The notes under the pieces are model-generated. The model was given only the letters and a program-made list of their open reading frames with translations, ran no database searches and was not told the DNA's origin. The translations under genes were made by a program, and so were the position numbers. From Shimia sp047124445 (lineage in GTDB: Bacteria; Pseudomonadota; Alphaproteobacteria; Rhodobacterales; Rhodobacteraceae), in the NCBI RefSeq assembly GCF_047124445.1, contig NZ_CP138921.1, positions 2,728,001 through 2,792,000 on the forward strand: a stretch of DNA of 64,000 nucleotides. Reading direction: 5' to 3'. Of this stretch, positions 1 through 8,305 are shown piece by piece (position 1 is the stretch's first letter; every line of letters begins with the position of its first letter).

Positions 1-1817
1 ACAAGCCGCTGACCGGGTTTCAGGAGCGGTTGCAAGGAAAGCGCGTCTTCATTTGCGACGAGGCCAATCTGGCTCATGCGGCGTTCGAGCACTTCGGGCA
101 CCGACACGTGCTGCACCAAAGAGGTTACCCCATCGGGCAGCGGTTGCACGTCGCCATACTGTGGCAGCACGTACCAGCCGGAGGGGCCATCTTCTTCGAC
201 CTCAGGCGCGCGCAGATCATCGGCTAAGGCTGCGCCCAGCGCCTTCTCAAAGCCCTGCTGCACTTGCAGGCGATCCAGGATTTGGCCGCCTTCGGCCGTG
301 TCGCGCTCCACCAGCTTGGCAAGTGCGGTGGTCTCTGCACGCAGAGCGTTCAACTCGCCTTCCGCTTCCGACCGTTCCGCGCGAGCGTCCGCCTCGCGCG
401 ATTGGGTTTCGGCGCGCTCTTCTTCGACCTCGGCAAGGCGTTCTTCGGCATCCTGCGCGGCCTCGATGGCCTCCGCCTCGGATTCGCGCGACAGCTCCAG
501 CTCTTCGGCGGCGCGTTCCAAAGCCTCCTTGGATTCTGCTACCGCAGCGCGGGCTTTCTCGGCCTCGGCTTCGCTTTTGTCCTGCGTCTTCTGACTGTCA
601 TCCAACAAGCGCTGCGCCGATTGGTGGCGGGCGGCAAGACGCGCAACGTCCTCGGTCAGTTGCGACAGCTCCGCTTCACGTTCCTGCAGAACACTGGCAG
701 CCTCGCGGCTTTCATCAGAGGCAGCTTCGAGTTTTTCTTCCTGACCTTCGCCGGCCTTGGCAAGCTCGCGTTGTTCCCACTCCAACCGCTCGATGGTGTC
801 TTCCGCGTCGCGGTTCAGACCAGCCTCCCGCTCCATGTCGCGGCCCAGTTGCAGGATGCGATTTTTGAGCGTCTCGATGATTTGCAGCGCGTGGGATTCC
901 TGGTCGTTGAGACTGTCGCGTTGCACTTGCAGGCGTTGCAGCACGGCCGAGGCAATGGCCTCTTCTTCACGTTTGCCGGGCAGGACTTCGTCCCGCTCTT
1001 GGCGGGTCTTCGCTGCGGCACGTGCCAGAACCTCAGCCTGAGCGGCCTGCGTGGTGCGCGTTTTGAGTTCATCGTCAGCGGCAGCGCGGGCGTCGTCGGC
1101 TTCGCGCCAGCGGCGATAGAGCAACATGCCTTCGGCCTGTCGCAACTCGTCGCCAATGGCGCGGTAACGGGCGGCTTGACGGGCTTGGCGCGACAGCTGT
1201 GCCAACTGGCTGGCCAATTGCTCGATCACATCGTCGACGCGAGCAAGGTTGGTTTCGGCACCTTTGAGTTTCAGCTCTGCTTCGTGGCGACGTTGATACA
1301 GACCGGAAATGCCCGCCGCTTCTTCCAGAATGCGACGCCGCGCCTTGGGTTTGGCGTTGATCAGCTCAGCAATCTGGCCCTGACGCACGAGCGCGGGGGA
1401 ATGCGCGCCCGTAGAAGCGTCGGCAAACAACATCTGCACATCGCGGGCGCGGACGTCTTTGGCGTTCACCTTATAGGCGCTGCCCACATCGCGCGTGATG
1501 CGACGGACAATTTCGAGCGCGTCATCATCGTTGAAGCCCGCAGGTGCGAGGCGTTCGGAGTTGTCAATTTGCAGAGACACTTCGGCAAAGTTGCGCGCCG
1601 GGCGGGTCGAGGCGCCCGCGAAGATCACATCTTCCATGCCGCCGCCGCGCATCGCCTTGGGGCGGTTCTCCCCCATGACCCAGCGCAGTGCTTCCAGCAG
1701 GTTGGACTTGCCACAGCCGTTTGGCCCCACAACGCCAGTCAAACCATCGGCGATGATCAGATCGGTGGGGTCCACGAAGCTTTTGAAGCCTGTCAGTCTG
1801 AGTTTGGAAAAGCGCAA
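1..1817 (-). CDS. smc: Chromosome segregation protein SMC, 5' part (runs off window)
   Basis: SMC is the ATPase core of the condensin-like complex that compacts and segregates the chromosome with ScpA and ScpB. About 605 residues are visible, from the amino terminus to the hinge; the rest lies beyond base 1. The Walker A motif GPNGCGKS is at residues 31-38, after the family start MRFSKLRLTGFKSF. From about residue 165 to 500 the protein is Glu, Ala, Arg and Leu rich with heptad character, the first coiled-coil arm, and the window ends inside the hinge. The start is a TTG at 1817-1815, chosen because the family N-terminus begins exactly there; an AGGA lies 11 bases upstream. No scp or dsbA gene is adjacent upstream. 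Confidence 0.95.
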   Translation of the reverse strand, partial: MRFSKLRLTGFKSFVDPTDLIIADGLTGVVGPNGCGKSNLLEALRWVMGENRPKAMRGGGMEDVIFAGASTRPARNFAEVSLQIDNSERLAPAGFNDDDALEIVRRITRDVGSAYKVNAKDVRARDVQMLFADASTGAHSPALVRQGQIAELINAKPKARRRILEEAAGISGLYQRRHEAELKLKGAETNLARVDDVIEQLASQLAQLSRQARQAARYRAIGDELRQAEGMLLYRRWREADDARAAADDELKTRTTQAAQAEVLARAAAKTRQERDEVLPGKREEEAIASAVLQRLQVQRDSLNDQESHALQIIETLKNRILQLGRDMEREAGLNRDAEDTIERLEWEQRELAKAGEGQEEKLEAASDESREAASVLQEREAELSQLTEDVARLAARHQSAQRLLDDSQKTQDKSEAEAEKARAAVAESKEALERAAEELELSRESEAEAIEAAQDAEERLAEVEEERAETQSREADARAERSEAEGELNALRAETTALAKLVERDTAEGGQILDRLQVQQGFEKALGAALADDLRAPEVEEDGPSGWYVLPQYGDVQPLPDGVTSLVQHVSVPEVLERRMSQIGLVANEDALSLQPLLKPGQRL

Positions 1818-2143
1818 ATTGCGGCGGGTCCTGTGATTCCTTTTTGGTTAAAGAAGTCTGCAAAGGGCTCTTGTGGTGAGTCAACGGCAAACCACAGGAT
1901 ATGGATTTAACCCCGAAGTTATCCACAAGATATTGCCAATATTGGGCAGATCGTCGCGCTGACGGATCGGCATCAGAGGCATGGGGTTGCAAACAGCACT
2001 CTTCGTCGCGGGTGACACCTTGCCTATTATTTGAGCAAATTCCAGTGGCGATGCCGCCTTGGACGACCTTTCCTAGTGCAACGGCTGGACAGCCTCACTC
2101 CACACTGACACATCTTTGATCAAACGATCAACGGGAAGACGTC
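1818..2143. other. Intergenic region upstream of smc and the GNAT gene
   Basis: This 326-base divergent intergenic region holds no convincing gene. It contains a perfect DnaA-box-like sequence TTATCCACA at 1919-1927, a palindrome ATATTG-C-CAATAT at 1930-1942, and a short inverted repeat TTGATC-AAAC-GATCAA at 2116-2131 just before the GNAT ribosome-binding site. Open frames here on either strand have no family-like composition. Confidence 0.6.
1919..1942 (+). promoter_or_regulatory. DnaA-box-like nonamer plus palindrome upstream of smc
   Basis: TTATCCACA (1919-1927) equals the strongest E. coli DnaA-box consensus. It is followed two bases later by the palindrome ATATTG-C-CAATAT (1930-1942). 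The pair lies about 100 bases upstream of the smc start, where it could influence smc transcription. Only one box was seen, so this is not an origin. Binding is inference. Confidence 0.35.
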
Positions 2144-2602
2144 ATGAGCGATATCAAAGTGGTGCCAGGCAACCCGCGCGACGCGCAAGCCACCGCGCTT
2201 TTGCAAGCAAGCCACGCCTTGATGCAGGAGCTGTTCAGCGCAGAAGACAATCACTTCCTGTCGATTGACGAATTGTGCGTGCCGTCCGTGAGTTTTTTCG
2301 TGGCCACGGAGGACGAGGTGTCTCTGGGATGCGTGGCCCTAGCCAACAAAGGCAACTACGCCGAGATCAAATCAATGTTTGTGGATCCAAAGGCGCGCGG
2401 CAAAGGCATTGCGCATAAGTTGATGCAAGCGATTGAAGTCGAGGCGCGGGCCCAGGGACTTGCCGAAGTGAAGCTGGAAACCGGTGACACATTGCATCAG
2501 GCGCACAGTCTATACCGGGCGCATGGCTTCAAGGATTGTGGACCGTTTGGGGAGTACGAGGAGAGCCCGGCGTCGCTGTTCATGAGCAAAACACTGACCT
2601 GA
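2144..2602 (+). CDS. GNAT family N-acetyltransferase
   Basis: This 152-residue protein has the GCN5-related acetyltransferase fold, which transfers an acetyl group from acetyl-CoA to an amine. The acetyl-CoA-binding motif A is visible at about residues 79-95 as SMFVDPKARGKGIAHKLM, matching the Q/RxxGxG/A pattern. The C-terminal SLYRAHGF is the usual motif B region. The ATG follows GGGAAG at a suitable distance. The substrate cannot be told from sequence. The gene stands alone between smc and a GntR regulator. Confidence 0.88.
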   Translation: MSDIKVVPGNPRDAQATALLQASHALMQELFSAEDNHFLSIDELCVPSVSFFVATEDEVSLGCVALANKGNYAEIKSMFVDPKARGKGIAHKLMQAIEVEARAQGLAEVKLETGDTLHQAHSLYRAHGFKDCGPFGEYEESPASLFMSKTLT

Positions 2603-2641
2603 TCGCTCTTATCGCTAGGGCTTGCACGTTGCCGCACCGCG

Positions 2642-2660
2642 TGGTCAAATTATGTGACCA
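2642..2660. promoter_or_regulatory. Candidate autoregulatory operator of the FadR-type gene
   Basis: TGGTCA-N7-TGACCA is a perfect inverted repeat 21 bases before the chosen start of the FadR-family gene. FadR-subfamily GntR proteins recognise dyads with TGGT/ACCA half-sites, although the classical spacing is shorter. Autoregulation is therefore inferred. The repeat spans an alternative in-frame ATG at 2654, which argues for the downstream start at 2681. Confidence 0.4.
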
Positions 2661-2680
2661 GTTACGCGGGGCCAATTTCT

Positions 2681-3448
2681 ATGCCATTTCAAAAAGTTCA
2701 GCCGGAAAAACTCTCCACCTCTGTGGTGCGCCAGATTGAGCTGTTGATTTTGCGCGGTATTTTGCGGCCCGGCGAGCGCCTGCCTGCGGAGCGCGAGCTG
2801 AGTGATCGGCTCGGCGTATCCCGGCCCAGTCTGCGCGAAGCGATTGCGACCTTGCAGGACAAAGGCCTGCTGACCTCCAAGGCAGGTGCCGGGATTTTTG
2901 TGGCAGATGTGCTCGGCAGCGCTTTTTCCGAAGCTTTGGTGCAGTTGTTTTCGGCCCATGATGAGGCCGTGTTTGATTACATTGCCTTCCGGCGCGACAT
3001 GGAAGGCCTGGCGGCAGAACGTGCGGCGACCTTGGCCAGCGACACGGATTTGCAGGTGATCCAGGCGGTGTTTGACAAGATGGAAGCCGCGCACCCGAAG
3101 CGCAATCCGTCTGATGAGGCGCAGTTGGATGCGGATTTTCATCTCGCCATCATTGAAGCCAGCCACAATGTGATCATGCTGCATATGATGCGGTCGATGT
3201 ATCAGTTGCTGCGCGAAGGCGTGTTCTACAACCGCATGATCATGTTCAAACAGCGCACCACGCGGGGCGAGTTGTTGGAGCAGCACCGGGCGATCAATAC
3301 CGCGCTACAAGCGCGGGATGCTGAAGCGTCCCGGAAAGCGGTGATTGAACATCTGGATTATGTGGAAACCGCTCTGACCAACTTCAAAAAATCCACGCAG
3401 AACGAAGCGATTGCCAAACAGCGCTATGAGCATGAGTTGAGCCGCTAG
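2681..3448 (+). CDS. FadR/PdhR-type GntR family transcriptional regulator
   Basis: This 255-residue repressor has an N-terminal winged helix-turn-helix at residues 10-75, including the signature GERLPAERELSDRLGVSRPS, and a C-terminal all-helical FCD ligand domain at about residues 90-225. FCD domains usually bind carboxylic acids such as lactate, glycolate, pyruvate or acyl-CoA, often through a metal held by histidines; DADFHLAIIEASHN carries the usual metal-site Asp and His. I use the ATG at 2681 (MPFQKVQPEK) because the upstream ATG at 2654 falls inside a palindrome that looks like the operator. Its target genes are not evident; the neighbours are an acetyltransferase and a convergent RTX gene. 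Confidence 0.85.
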   Translation: MPFQKVQPEKLSTSVVRQIELLILRGILRPGERLPAERELSDRLGVSRPSLREAIATLQDKGLLTSKAGAGIFVADVLGSAFSEALVQLFSAHDEAVFDYIAFRRDMEGLAAERAATLASDTDLQVIQAVFDKMEAAHPKRNPSDEAQLDADFHLAIIEASHNVIMLHMMRSMYQLLREGVFYNRMIMFKQRTTRGELLEQHRAINTALQARDAEASRKAVIEHLDYVETALTNFKKSTQNEAIAKQRYEHELSR

Positions 3449-3462
3449 GCGCGGCGCAAAAT

Positions 3463-4500
3463 TCAGGCAGCGTAGTCCAGCTTCACGTTGAGCAGATCCA
3501 CATCTTCAGCGGTCATGTTTTCCAGGATCACGGCTGGTTCCTGATCCAGCGTGACCACCGAACCGTCCACCGTGTGGGACCCGGACAGCAGGATGGTGAT
3601 GGTTTCGGTGTCGGCATCATAGCTGGCTTCCCACTCCATCACGGCGTCACTGCCAAAATCGCTGGCGGCAAAGGTGACGGTTTCGGTGGCCACATCAAAA
3701 TCCGAGATCACAACCTCTTCACGGTCATCATCAAACTCAAAGGCGACGGTGAAATTGTCGACTCCGTCGCCCCCGTCCAGGGTATCGCCATTGTCCCCGA
3801 CCAGGAGATCATCTCCAAAACCGCCATGCAGAACATCCGCCGAGGCGTCCGCCAGACTTGGATGCGCGCCAACAAGGGTGTCATCCCCTGTGCCCCCCAA
3901 CAGCGTGTCGGCGCCCTCATAGTCGCGGATCAAGTCATTGCCTGCACCGCCGCGCACCAGATCGTTGCCACTGTCCTCAAACCCCAGTTCGCCTGCGCCG
4001 ATGCCGTCGTAGGTGTCATCATTGTCGCCCATGACAATGGTGTCGTTGCCGGCGCCGCCTGAAATCGCATCTTCACCGGCCCCTCCGAGGACGTAATCGT
4101 CTCCTGCGCCGCCACTCAACACATCGCTGCTGGCGCCGCCAACGATCGTGTCATCGCCATCGCCGCCATCGATCCAGTCAACACCATTGTTGCCGCGCAG
4201 ATCATCGTCTCCGGCACCCCCAATGACGGTGTCGTCGGCGTCATCACCGGCAAATGTGTCGCTTGTGTCAGAGAGCGTCGCCGCATCTGCGGCGTCAAGG
4301 AGCTGTTGCTGACTGGGCATAAATCCGGTGTCAGTCTCATCCTCCGCCGTTTCCGCAGTGGCCTCGTCTGGTATTTCGTAGCTGCCCAAAACATCAGCCA
4401 TCATGCCCACGCCAAAAATCGCGGTAATTGCCAAAAGTCCCAACATTGCTCTTGCCCTCAAAACAGCTCTCACGGCTTTGAGTAAGAGAATATTAACCAA
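3463..4500 (-). CDS. RTX (haemolysin-type calcium-binding repeat) protein
   Basis: This 345-residue acidic protein carries about ten glycine- and aspartate-rich nonapeptide repeats of the GGxGxDxLx type between residues 85 and 250, for example GGAGDDDLRG and GGAGNDTIV, which form a calcium-binding beta roll. The first 35 residues contain a basic stretch and a hydrophobic segment (AMLGLLAITAIFGVGMMA) that could be a signal anchor. RTX proteins are usually exported by type I systems through a C-terminal signal, yet no type I secretion genes are nearby. Residues 255-345 are a separate beta-rich domain. It could be a surface or extracellular adhesin-like protein; no enzymatic domain is visible. 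Confidence 0.85.
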   Translation of the reverse strand: MVNILLLKAVRAVLRARAMLGLLAITAIFGVGMMADVLGSYEIPDEATAETAEDETDTGFMPSQQQLLDAADAATLSDTSDTFAGDDADDTVIGGAGDDDLRGNNGVDWIDGGDGDDTIVGGASSDVLSGGAGDDYVLGGAGEDAISGGAGNDTIVMGDNDDTYDGIGAGELGFEDSGNDLVRGGAGNDLIRDYEGADTLLGGTGDDTLVGAHPSLADASADVLHGGFGDDLLVGDNGDTLDGGDGVDNFTVAFEFDDDREEVVISDFDVATETVTFAASDFGSDAVMEWEASYDADTETITILLSGSHTVDGSVVTLDQEPAVILENMTAEDVDLLNVKLDYAA

Positions 4501-4604
4501 GTTTGACCGGATTGAGGCGGGCGTGTGCTGCTTTCTGGTCCACGCCAGCGCAACAAAAAAGGCCGCCGAAGCGACCTTTCTATTCTATGCATACAATCTT
4601 CGGA

Positions 4605-4922
4605 TCAGGCTTTGTCTGTTCCGACGTTTTCCGCAAAAGCTTTCTCGAACTCTTTTTGCTTTTCCGGGCTGGCGTCGGTTTGATAGTTGGCCTTCCACTC
4701 GTCCATGGTCATGCCATAGTAGATCTCGCGCGCCTCATTTTTGCCCATCTCGATGCCGCGCTCGTTGGCGGCTTCCTGATACCAGCGTGACAGACAATTG
4801 CGGCAAAAGCCTGCGAGGTTCATCATATCGATGTTCTGAACGTCGGTGCGCTTCTCCATCAGGTGCTCGCGTAGGGTGCGGAAAGCGGCCGCTTCGAGTT
4901 CGATCTGAGTTTGCTTATCCAT
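4605..4922 (-). CDS. DUF1244 domain-containing protein
   Basis: This 105-residue soluble protein belongs to the DUF1244 family of small helical proteins common in Proteobacteria, whose role is unknown. Family features seen are the central NLAGFCRNCLSRWY with a CxxC pair and EAREIYYGMTMDEWK. The ATG at 4922 is preceded by a strong GGAGGA; an upstream in-frame start would add 14 residues without family resemblance. It is co-directional with the small membrane protein gene upstream, 66 bases apart, so the two may be co-transcribed. Confidence 0.88.
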   Translation of the reverse strand: MDKQTQIELEAAAFRTLREHLMEKRTDVQNIDMMNLAGFCRNCLSRWYQEAANERGIEMGKNEAREIYYGMTMDEWKANYQTDASPEKQKEFEKAFAENVGTDKA

Positions 4923-4988
4923 GGCTGTCCTCCGGGGGCAATTGCGTTGCGCAATGGGTAGCAACCGGAGGGACGTTGGGCAAGCGCG

Positions 4989-5228
4989 TCACATGATCGT
5001 GAGGGCGAGCCAAGGCACCAGAGCGAAGACAAAGATCAACAGCTTGTAGGTGCCGAACCACTGGAAATAGAGCGGCGCCAGCGTGTCTTTCTCAACACCG
5101 GTGATCCGCGCATGCACGTCCGTGACCCAGCCGCGCAGGCCATAGATCATGACGGTGGCAAAAAGCAGGACACCGATGTGGATAACGGCCATCCATCCGA
5201 AGAAGGCAGTAAGGGTTGCTTGGGTCAT
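4989..5228 (-). CDS. Small membrane protein, DUF6868-like
   Basis: This 79-residue protein has two predicted transmembrane segments at residues 7-29 and 56-78, separated by a short charged loop containing GWVTDVHARITGV. Sequence and length match the DUF6868 family of uncharacterised inner-membrane proteins in marine Proteobacteria; this assignment is from recall. A GGAGG ribosome-binding site precedes the ATG at 5228. No function can be proposed. Confidence 0.75.
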   Translation of the reverse strand: MTQATLTAFFGWMAVIHIGVLLFATVMIYGLRGWVTDVHARITGVEKDTLAPLYFQWFGTYKLLIFVFALVPWLALTIM

Positions 5229-5330
5229 GTCAGCCTCCTTTCAGCTGTTGTTTTTCCCACTCCATATATGGGTACAGCCGCCGCCTTCTACCAGAGGTCG
5301 CGCATTGGATTTCAAGCCAAAGCGGATGAT

Positions 5331-6074
5331 TTATAAGCCAGAATTTGCCAACGTATTTTGCAAAATGGGCGCGAGCCGTTCCGCCCAGGCGTTCTGGCTT
5401 TCTGGTGTGTCAATTTCGTCGTGGCGCAGCTCGATCAAGGCATTCAGGCGCCCTGGCTGTAGTGCGTGTTGGTCGATGCTGTCGCCGGGCAGCCAACCGT
5501 TGTAAGGCTCGTTGTCACCCACTGTCAGATCACCCTCCTGTTCCAGCTCAGCAATCAGCGCCTTGCCAAACCGGTCTTCTTGCTGGGCATGCAACACACC
5601 GATTTCCCACGGACGCGGTGCGCGGCCGTTGAGCTTGGGGGAGAAGCTGTGCATGGCGATGATCACCACATCTTCGTGCTCCGCCGCCAGACCTTCGAGC
5701 GCATTGTGATACGGCAGATAATGCATGGCTTTGCGGCGCTCGATTTCCACATCGTCGACGTCGCGGTTTCCGGGAATGATCGTGCCGTCGTAAAGCCGCA
5801 TGACCAGCGTCGGGTCGTCTGCGCCGCGATTGGGGTCGATGCAAAGGCGGGACCAGTTGGCGCAGATCACAGGCGCATCCAGCAACTCGCCTAATCGCAA
5901 AGACGTACCGCGTGCGCCCACATCATAGGCGATGTGTCGGGACATGTCGGCGGGATCAAGCCCCAGGTCACCGCCACTGATGTCGGCAGGCACAAAGTTG
6001 GAGGCGTGATCAACGGTGATGAGCCAGCGCGAACGACGCTCTGCGCCGTAGATGGAAAACGGTGTATATGTCAT
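5331..6074 (-). CDS. N-formylglutamate amidohydrolase family protein
   Basis: This 247-residue enzyme belongs to the N-formylglutamate amidohydrolase family, zinc-dependent hydrolases releasing formate from N-formyl-L-glutamate or acting on related N-acyl amino acids. The signature LITVDHASNFVP is at residues 18-29, HIAYDVGA follows at about residue 47, and IIAMHSFSP is near residue 140. No hut genes lie beside it, so a role in histidine breakdown is not supported by context. It is divergent from pyk across a 168-base region that holds a LacI-type palindrome. Confidence 0.88.
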   Translation of the reverse strand: MTYTPFSIYGAERRSRWLITVDHASNFVPADISGGDLGLDPADMSRHIAYDVGARGTSLRLGELLDAPVICANWSRLCIDPNRGADDPTLVMRLYDGTIIPGNRDVDDVEIERRKAMHYLPYHNALEGLAAEHEDVVIIAMHSFSPKLNGRAPRPWEIGVLHAQQEDRFGKALIAELEQEGDLTVGDNEPYNGWLPGDSIDQHALQPGRLNALIELRHDEIDTPESQNAWAERLAPILQNTLANSGL

Positions 6075-6151
6075 GGGCCTGTCATTGCTTTCTGATCAGA
6101 CTTAGGCCAGTTGTGGCGCAAAGTGAATTGGGTACAGGTTCACCTTGTATT

Positions 6152-6165
6152 TGTTAGCGTTAACA
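6152..6165. promoter_or_regulatory. Palindrome TGTTA-N4-TAACA upstream of pyk
   Basis: TGTTAGCGTTAACA is a 14-base near-perfect palindrome with one mismatched pair, 78 bases before the pyk start and between pyk and the divergent amidohydrolase gene. Palindromes of this size and TGTTA/TAACA form are typical LacI-family operators. As I recall, the alphaproteobacterial central-carbon regulator CceR (PckR family) binds sites like this and acts on glycolytic genes, which would suit pyk. Binding is inference. Confidence 0.5.
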
Positions 6166-6242
6166 TGTAGCAGGTGACACGCAAGGTGCCTTCAGGTCAT
6201 TTCCTGAATAGCCAGACGAGCAAAGGCAAAGAAAGACGGATC

Positions 6243-7688
6243 ATGAGACGACTGAGAAACGTGAAAATCGTGGCCACATTGGGCCCAGCTTCCGAAACCT
6301 ACGACATGATCCGCAGCCTGCACGAAGCCGGTGCTGACGTGTTCCGCCTGAACATGAGCCACGGAAGCCACGACGAGATCCGCGAAAAGCACCGCATCAT
6401 CCGTCAGGTTGAGAAAGACCTGCAAAGCCCGATCGCCATTCTGGCCGACCTTCAGGGACCAAAACTGCGCGTGGGTGTGTTTGCCAACGGCGAAGAAGAA
6501 CTGGTGGACGGTGCGACGTTCCGCCTCGACCTTGATCCCGCTGAAGGCGACGTGAACCGCGTATGCCTGCCGCACCCTGAGATTTTTGCCGCCCTAAAAG
6601 ACGGCGCCAACCTCTTGGTCAACGACGGCAAGATCCGCCTGAAAGTGGAAAGCTGCGGTGATGACTTCGCCAACTGTGTGGTGACCACCGGGGGCACCAT
6701 CTCCAACCGCAAAGGCGTGAACGTGCCAGACGTGGTGCTCCCACTGGCGGCGCTGTCTGAAAAAGATCGCGACGATCTGGAGTTTGTATGTGGTTTAGGT
6801 GTGGACTGGCTGGCGCTGTCCTTTGTGCAGCGTGCCGAAGACGTCCAAGAAGCCCGCGAGCTATCACAAGGCCGCGCGGCGATTCTGTCCAAGATCGAAA
6901 AGCCAGCCGCGGTTGAAGCCTTTGACGAAATCCTTGCCGCGTCCGATGGCATTATGGTGGCCCGTGGTGACCTTGGGGTGGAACTGCCGGTCAGTGCCGT
7001 ACCACCAATCCAGAAACGCCTAGTGCGCAAGTGTCGCAATGTCGCCAAGCCGGTGATTGTGGCGACGCAAATGCTGGAAAGCATGATTGAAAGCCCAATG
7101 CCCACCCGTGCCGAAGTGAGTGATGTGGCAACGGCGATTTACGAAGGCTCCGACGCGATCATGCTGTCGGCTGAATCAGCCGCAGGCAGCTTCCCGATCG
7201 AAGCGGTCACCACGATGAACAATGTGGCGATGGAAGTCGAAAACGACCCGACCTATCGCGAGATCATCGAAGCCAGCCGCAGCGCACCACGCTCCGGTGT
7301 GGCGGATGCGATTGTTGTGGCGGCACGCGAGATTGCGGAAACTACCGAAGTGGCCGCGATTTGCTGCTTCAGCCAATCCGGCACCACAGCTTTGCTGATT
7401 GCCCGCGAACGTCCCCGTGTACCGATCATCGCGATGACCTCTTTGCGTGGCACTGCGCGTCGACTGGCGCTGAGCTGGGGCACAAACTGTGTGATCACCT
7501 CCAATGTCAGCCGCTTTAAAATGGCAGTTGTAGCCTCGGCCCGCGCGGCCCGTGATCTGGGCTACGCCGAGGAGCAGGATCAGATTGTTGTGACCGCCGG
7601 CCTGCCGTTCAACGTGCCCGGCACCACCAACATTCTGCGGGTGTCTCCCTGTGACGAGCGTTTGATTTTCAACCTCGAGTCGGAGTAG
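6243..7688 (+). CDS. pyk: Pyruvate kinase
   Basis: Pyruvate kinase converts phosphoenolpyruvate and ADP to pyruvate and ATP, the last step of lower glycolysis and the Entner-Doudoroff route. The 481-residue protein shows the substrate and metal motifs RLNMSHGSH at about 35-43, ILSKIEKP with the catalytic lysine near 217, and MVARGDLGVE near 238, plus the family C-terminal domain with FSQSGTTALLIARERP. Length is normal. The start is the ATG at 6243 (MRRLRNVKIVATLGP); a GTG at 6174 would add 23 residues unlike the family. A small membrane-protein gene follows 43 bases downstream. Confidence 0.97.
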   Translation: MRRLRNVKIVATLGPASETYDMIRSLHEAGADVFRLNMSHGSHDEIREKHRIIRQVEKDLQSPIAILADLQGPKLRVGVFANGEEELVDGATFRLDLDPAEGDVNRVCLPHPEIFAALKDGANLLVNDGKIRLKVESCGDDFANCVVTTGGTISNRKGVNVPDVVLPLAALSEKDRDDLEFVCGLGVDWLALSFVQRAEDVQEARELSQGRAAILSKIEKPAAVEAFDEILAASDGIMVARGDLGVELPVSAVPPIQKRLVRKCRNVAKPVIVATQMLESMIESPMPTRAEVSDVATAIYEGSDAIMLSAESAAGSFPIEAVTTMNNVAMEVENDPTYREIIEASRSAPRSGVADAIVVAAREIAETTEVAAICCFSQSGTTALLIARERPRVPIIAMTSLRGTARRLALSWGTNCVITSNVSRFKMAVVASARAARDLGYAEEQDQIVVTAGLPFNVPGTTNILRVSPCDERLIFNLESE

Positions 7689-7731
7689 CGTCAGCCGAAA
7701 GGGCATCCCTCGAGAAGGGCCAAGGGCAGGC

Positions 7732-7956
7732 ATGGCAACAGACTATCTGATCACAGTTGGATTGATTGTGGGGTTGTTCTCCATTCCTGCCATGCTCGCC
7801 GCCTATGCCGACAACCGCTTTCCACGCAATGCGATGGGGGCATTCATATTGTCAGCGGCGGTGATAACCGTCGCAATCATCTTGAATCCGGCGCGCTACA
7901 GCGTGGCGGATTTGCCAAATGTGGTGATCCGCGTGATTGCGGACATCATCCACTAG
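7732..7956 (+). CDS. Small hydrophobic protein of unknown function
   Basis: This 74-residue protein has two hydrophobic segments, at about residues 5-25 and 35-55, and no catalytic motif. Similar short membrane proteins are, from memory, found behind pyk in other Rhodobacterales. It starts at an ATG 43 bases after the pyk stop, behind AAGGGC, and could be co-transcribed with pyk. I do not recognise a function. Confidence 0.65.
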   Translation: MATDYLITVGLIVGLFSIPAMLAAYADNRFPRNAMGAFILSAAVITVAIILNPARYSVADLPNVVIRVIADIIH

Positions 7957-8090
7957 AAACCCCACAAAAATGAGTCGATTGGGCCTTGCGTGCCTGAACT
8001 ATGCGCTCTATACGGCGCCTCTATTCGCGCGACCGGCTGGATGGCATGCCGAGTCGCGTTTGTCACCGACCGAATACAAAGGAGACGGAA

Positions 8091-8291
8091 ATGCCTAAGA
8101 TGAAGACCAAGTCGAGCGCCAAAAAGCGCTTCAAGGTCACTGCCTCTGGCAAAGTGAAAGCCGGCCAAGCCGGTAAGCGCCACGGCATGATCAAACGCAC
8201 CAACAAATTCCTGCGTGACGCACGCGGCACCACCACGCTGTCCGCACCGGACGCGAAGATCGTCAAGGGCTTCATGCCCTACGACCGCTAA
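8091..8291 (+). CDS. rpmI: 50S ribosomal protein L35
   Basis: L35 is a small basic protein of the large ribosomal subunit. The 66-residue sequence begins MPKMKTKSSAKKRFK and contains HGMIKRTNKFLRDARG, both standard for the family. A strong AAAGGAG lies before the ATG at 8091. rplT follows after 14 bases. In many bacteria infC precedes this pair; here it is absent from the window, and the 134 bases upstream of rpmI hold only a leader. Confidence 0.97.
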   Translation: MPKMKTKSSAKKRFKVTASGKVKAGQAGKRHGMIKRTNKFLRDARGTTTLSAPDAKIVKGFMPYDR

Positions 8292-8305
8292 GAGGAGATT
8301 GAGAT

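Noticed and set aside
264..1910. Long plus-strand open frame opposite smc
   Set aside because: It is the complement of the smc coding frame; the minus-strand translation gives a full SMC N-terminus with Walker A.
2116..2131. TTGATC-AAAC-GATCAA inverted repeat before the GNAT gene
   Set aside because: Short arms and a four-base spacer; common by chance, and no matching regulator is nearby.
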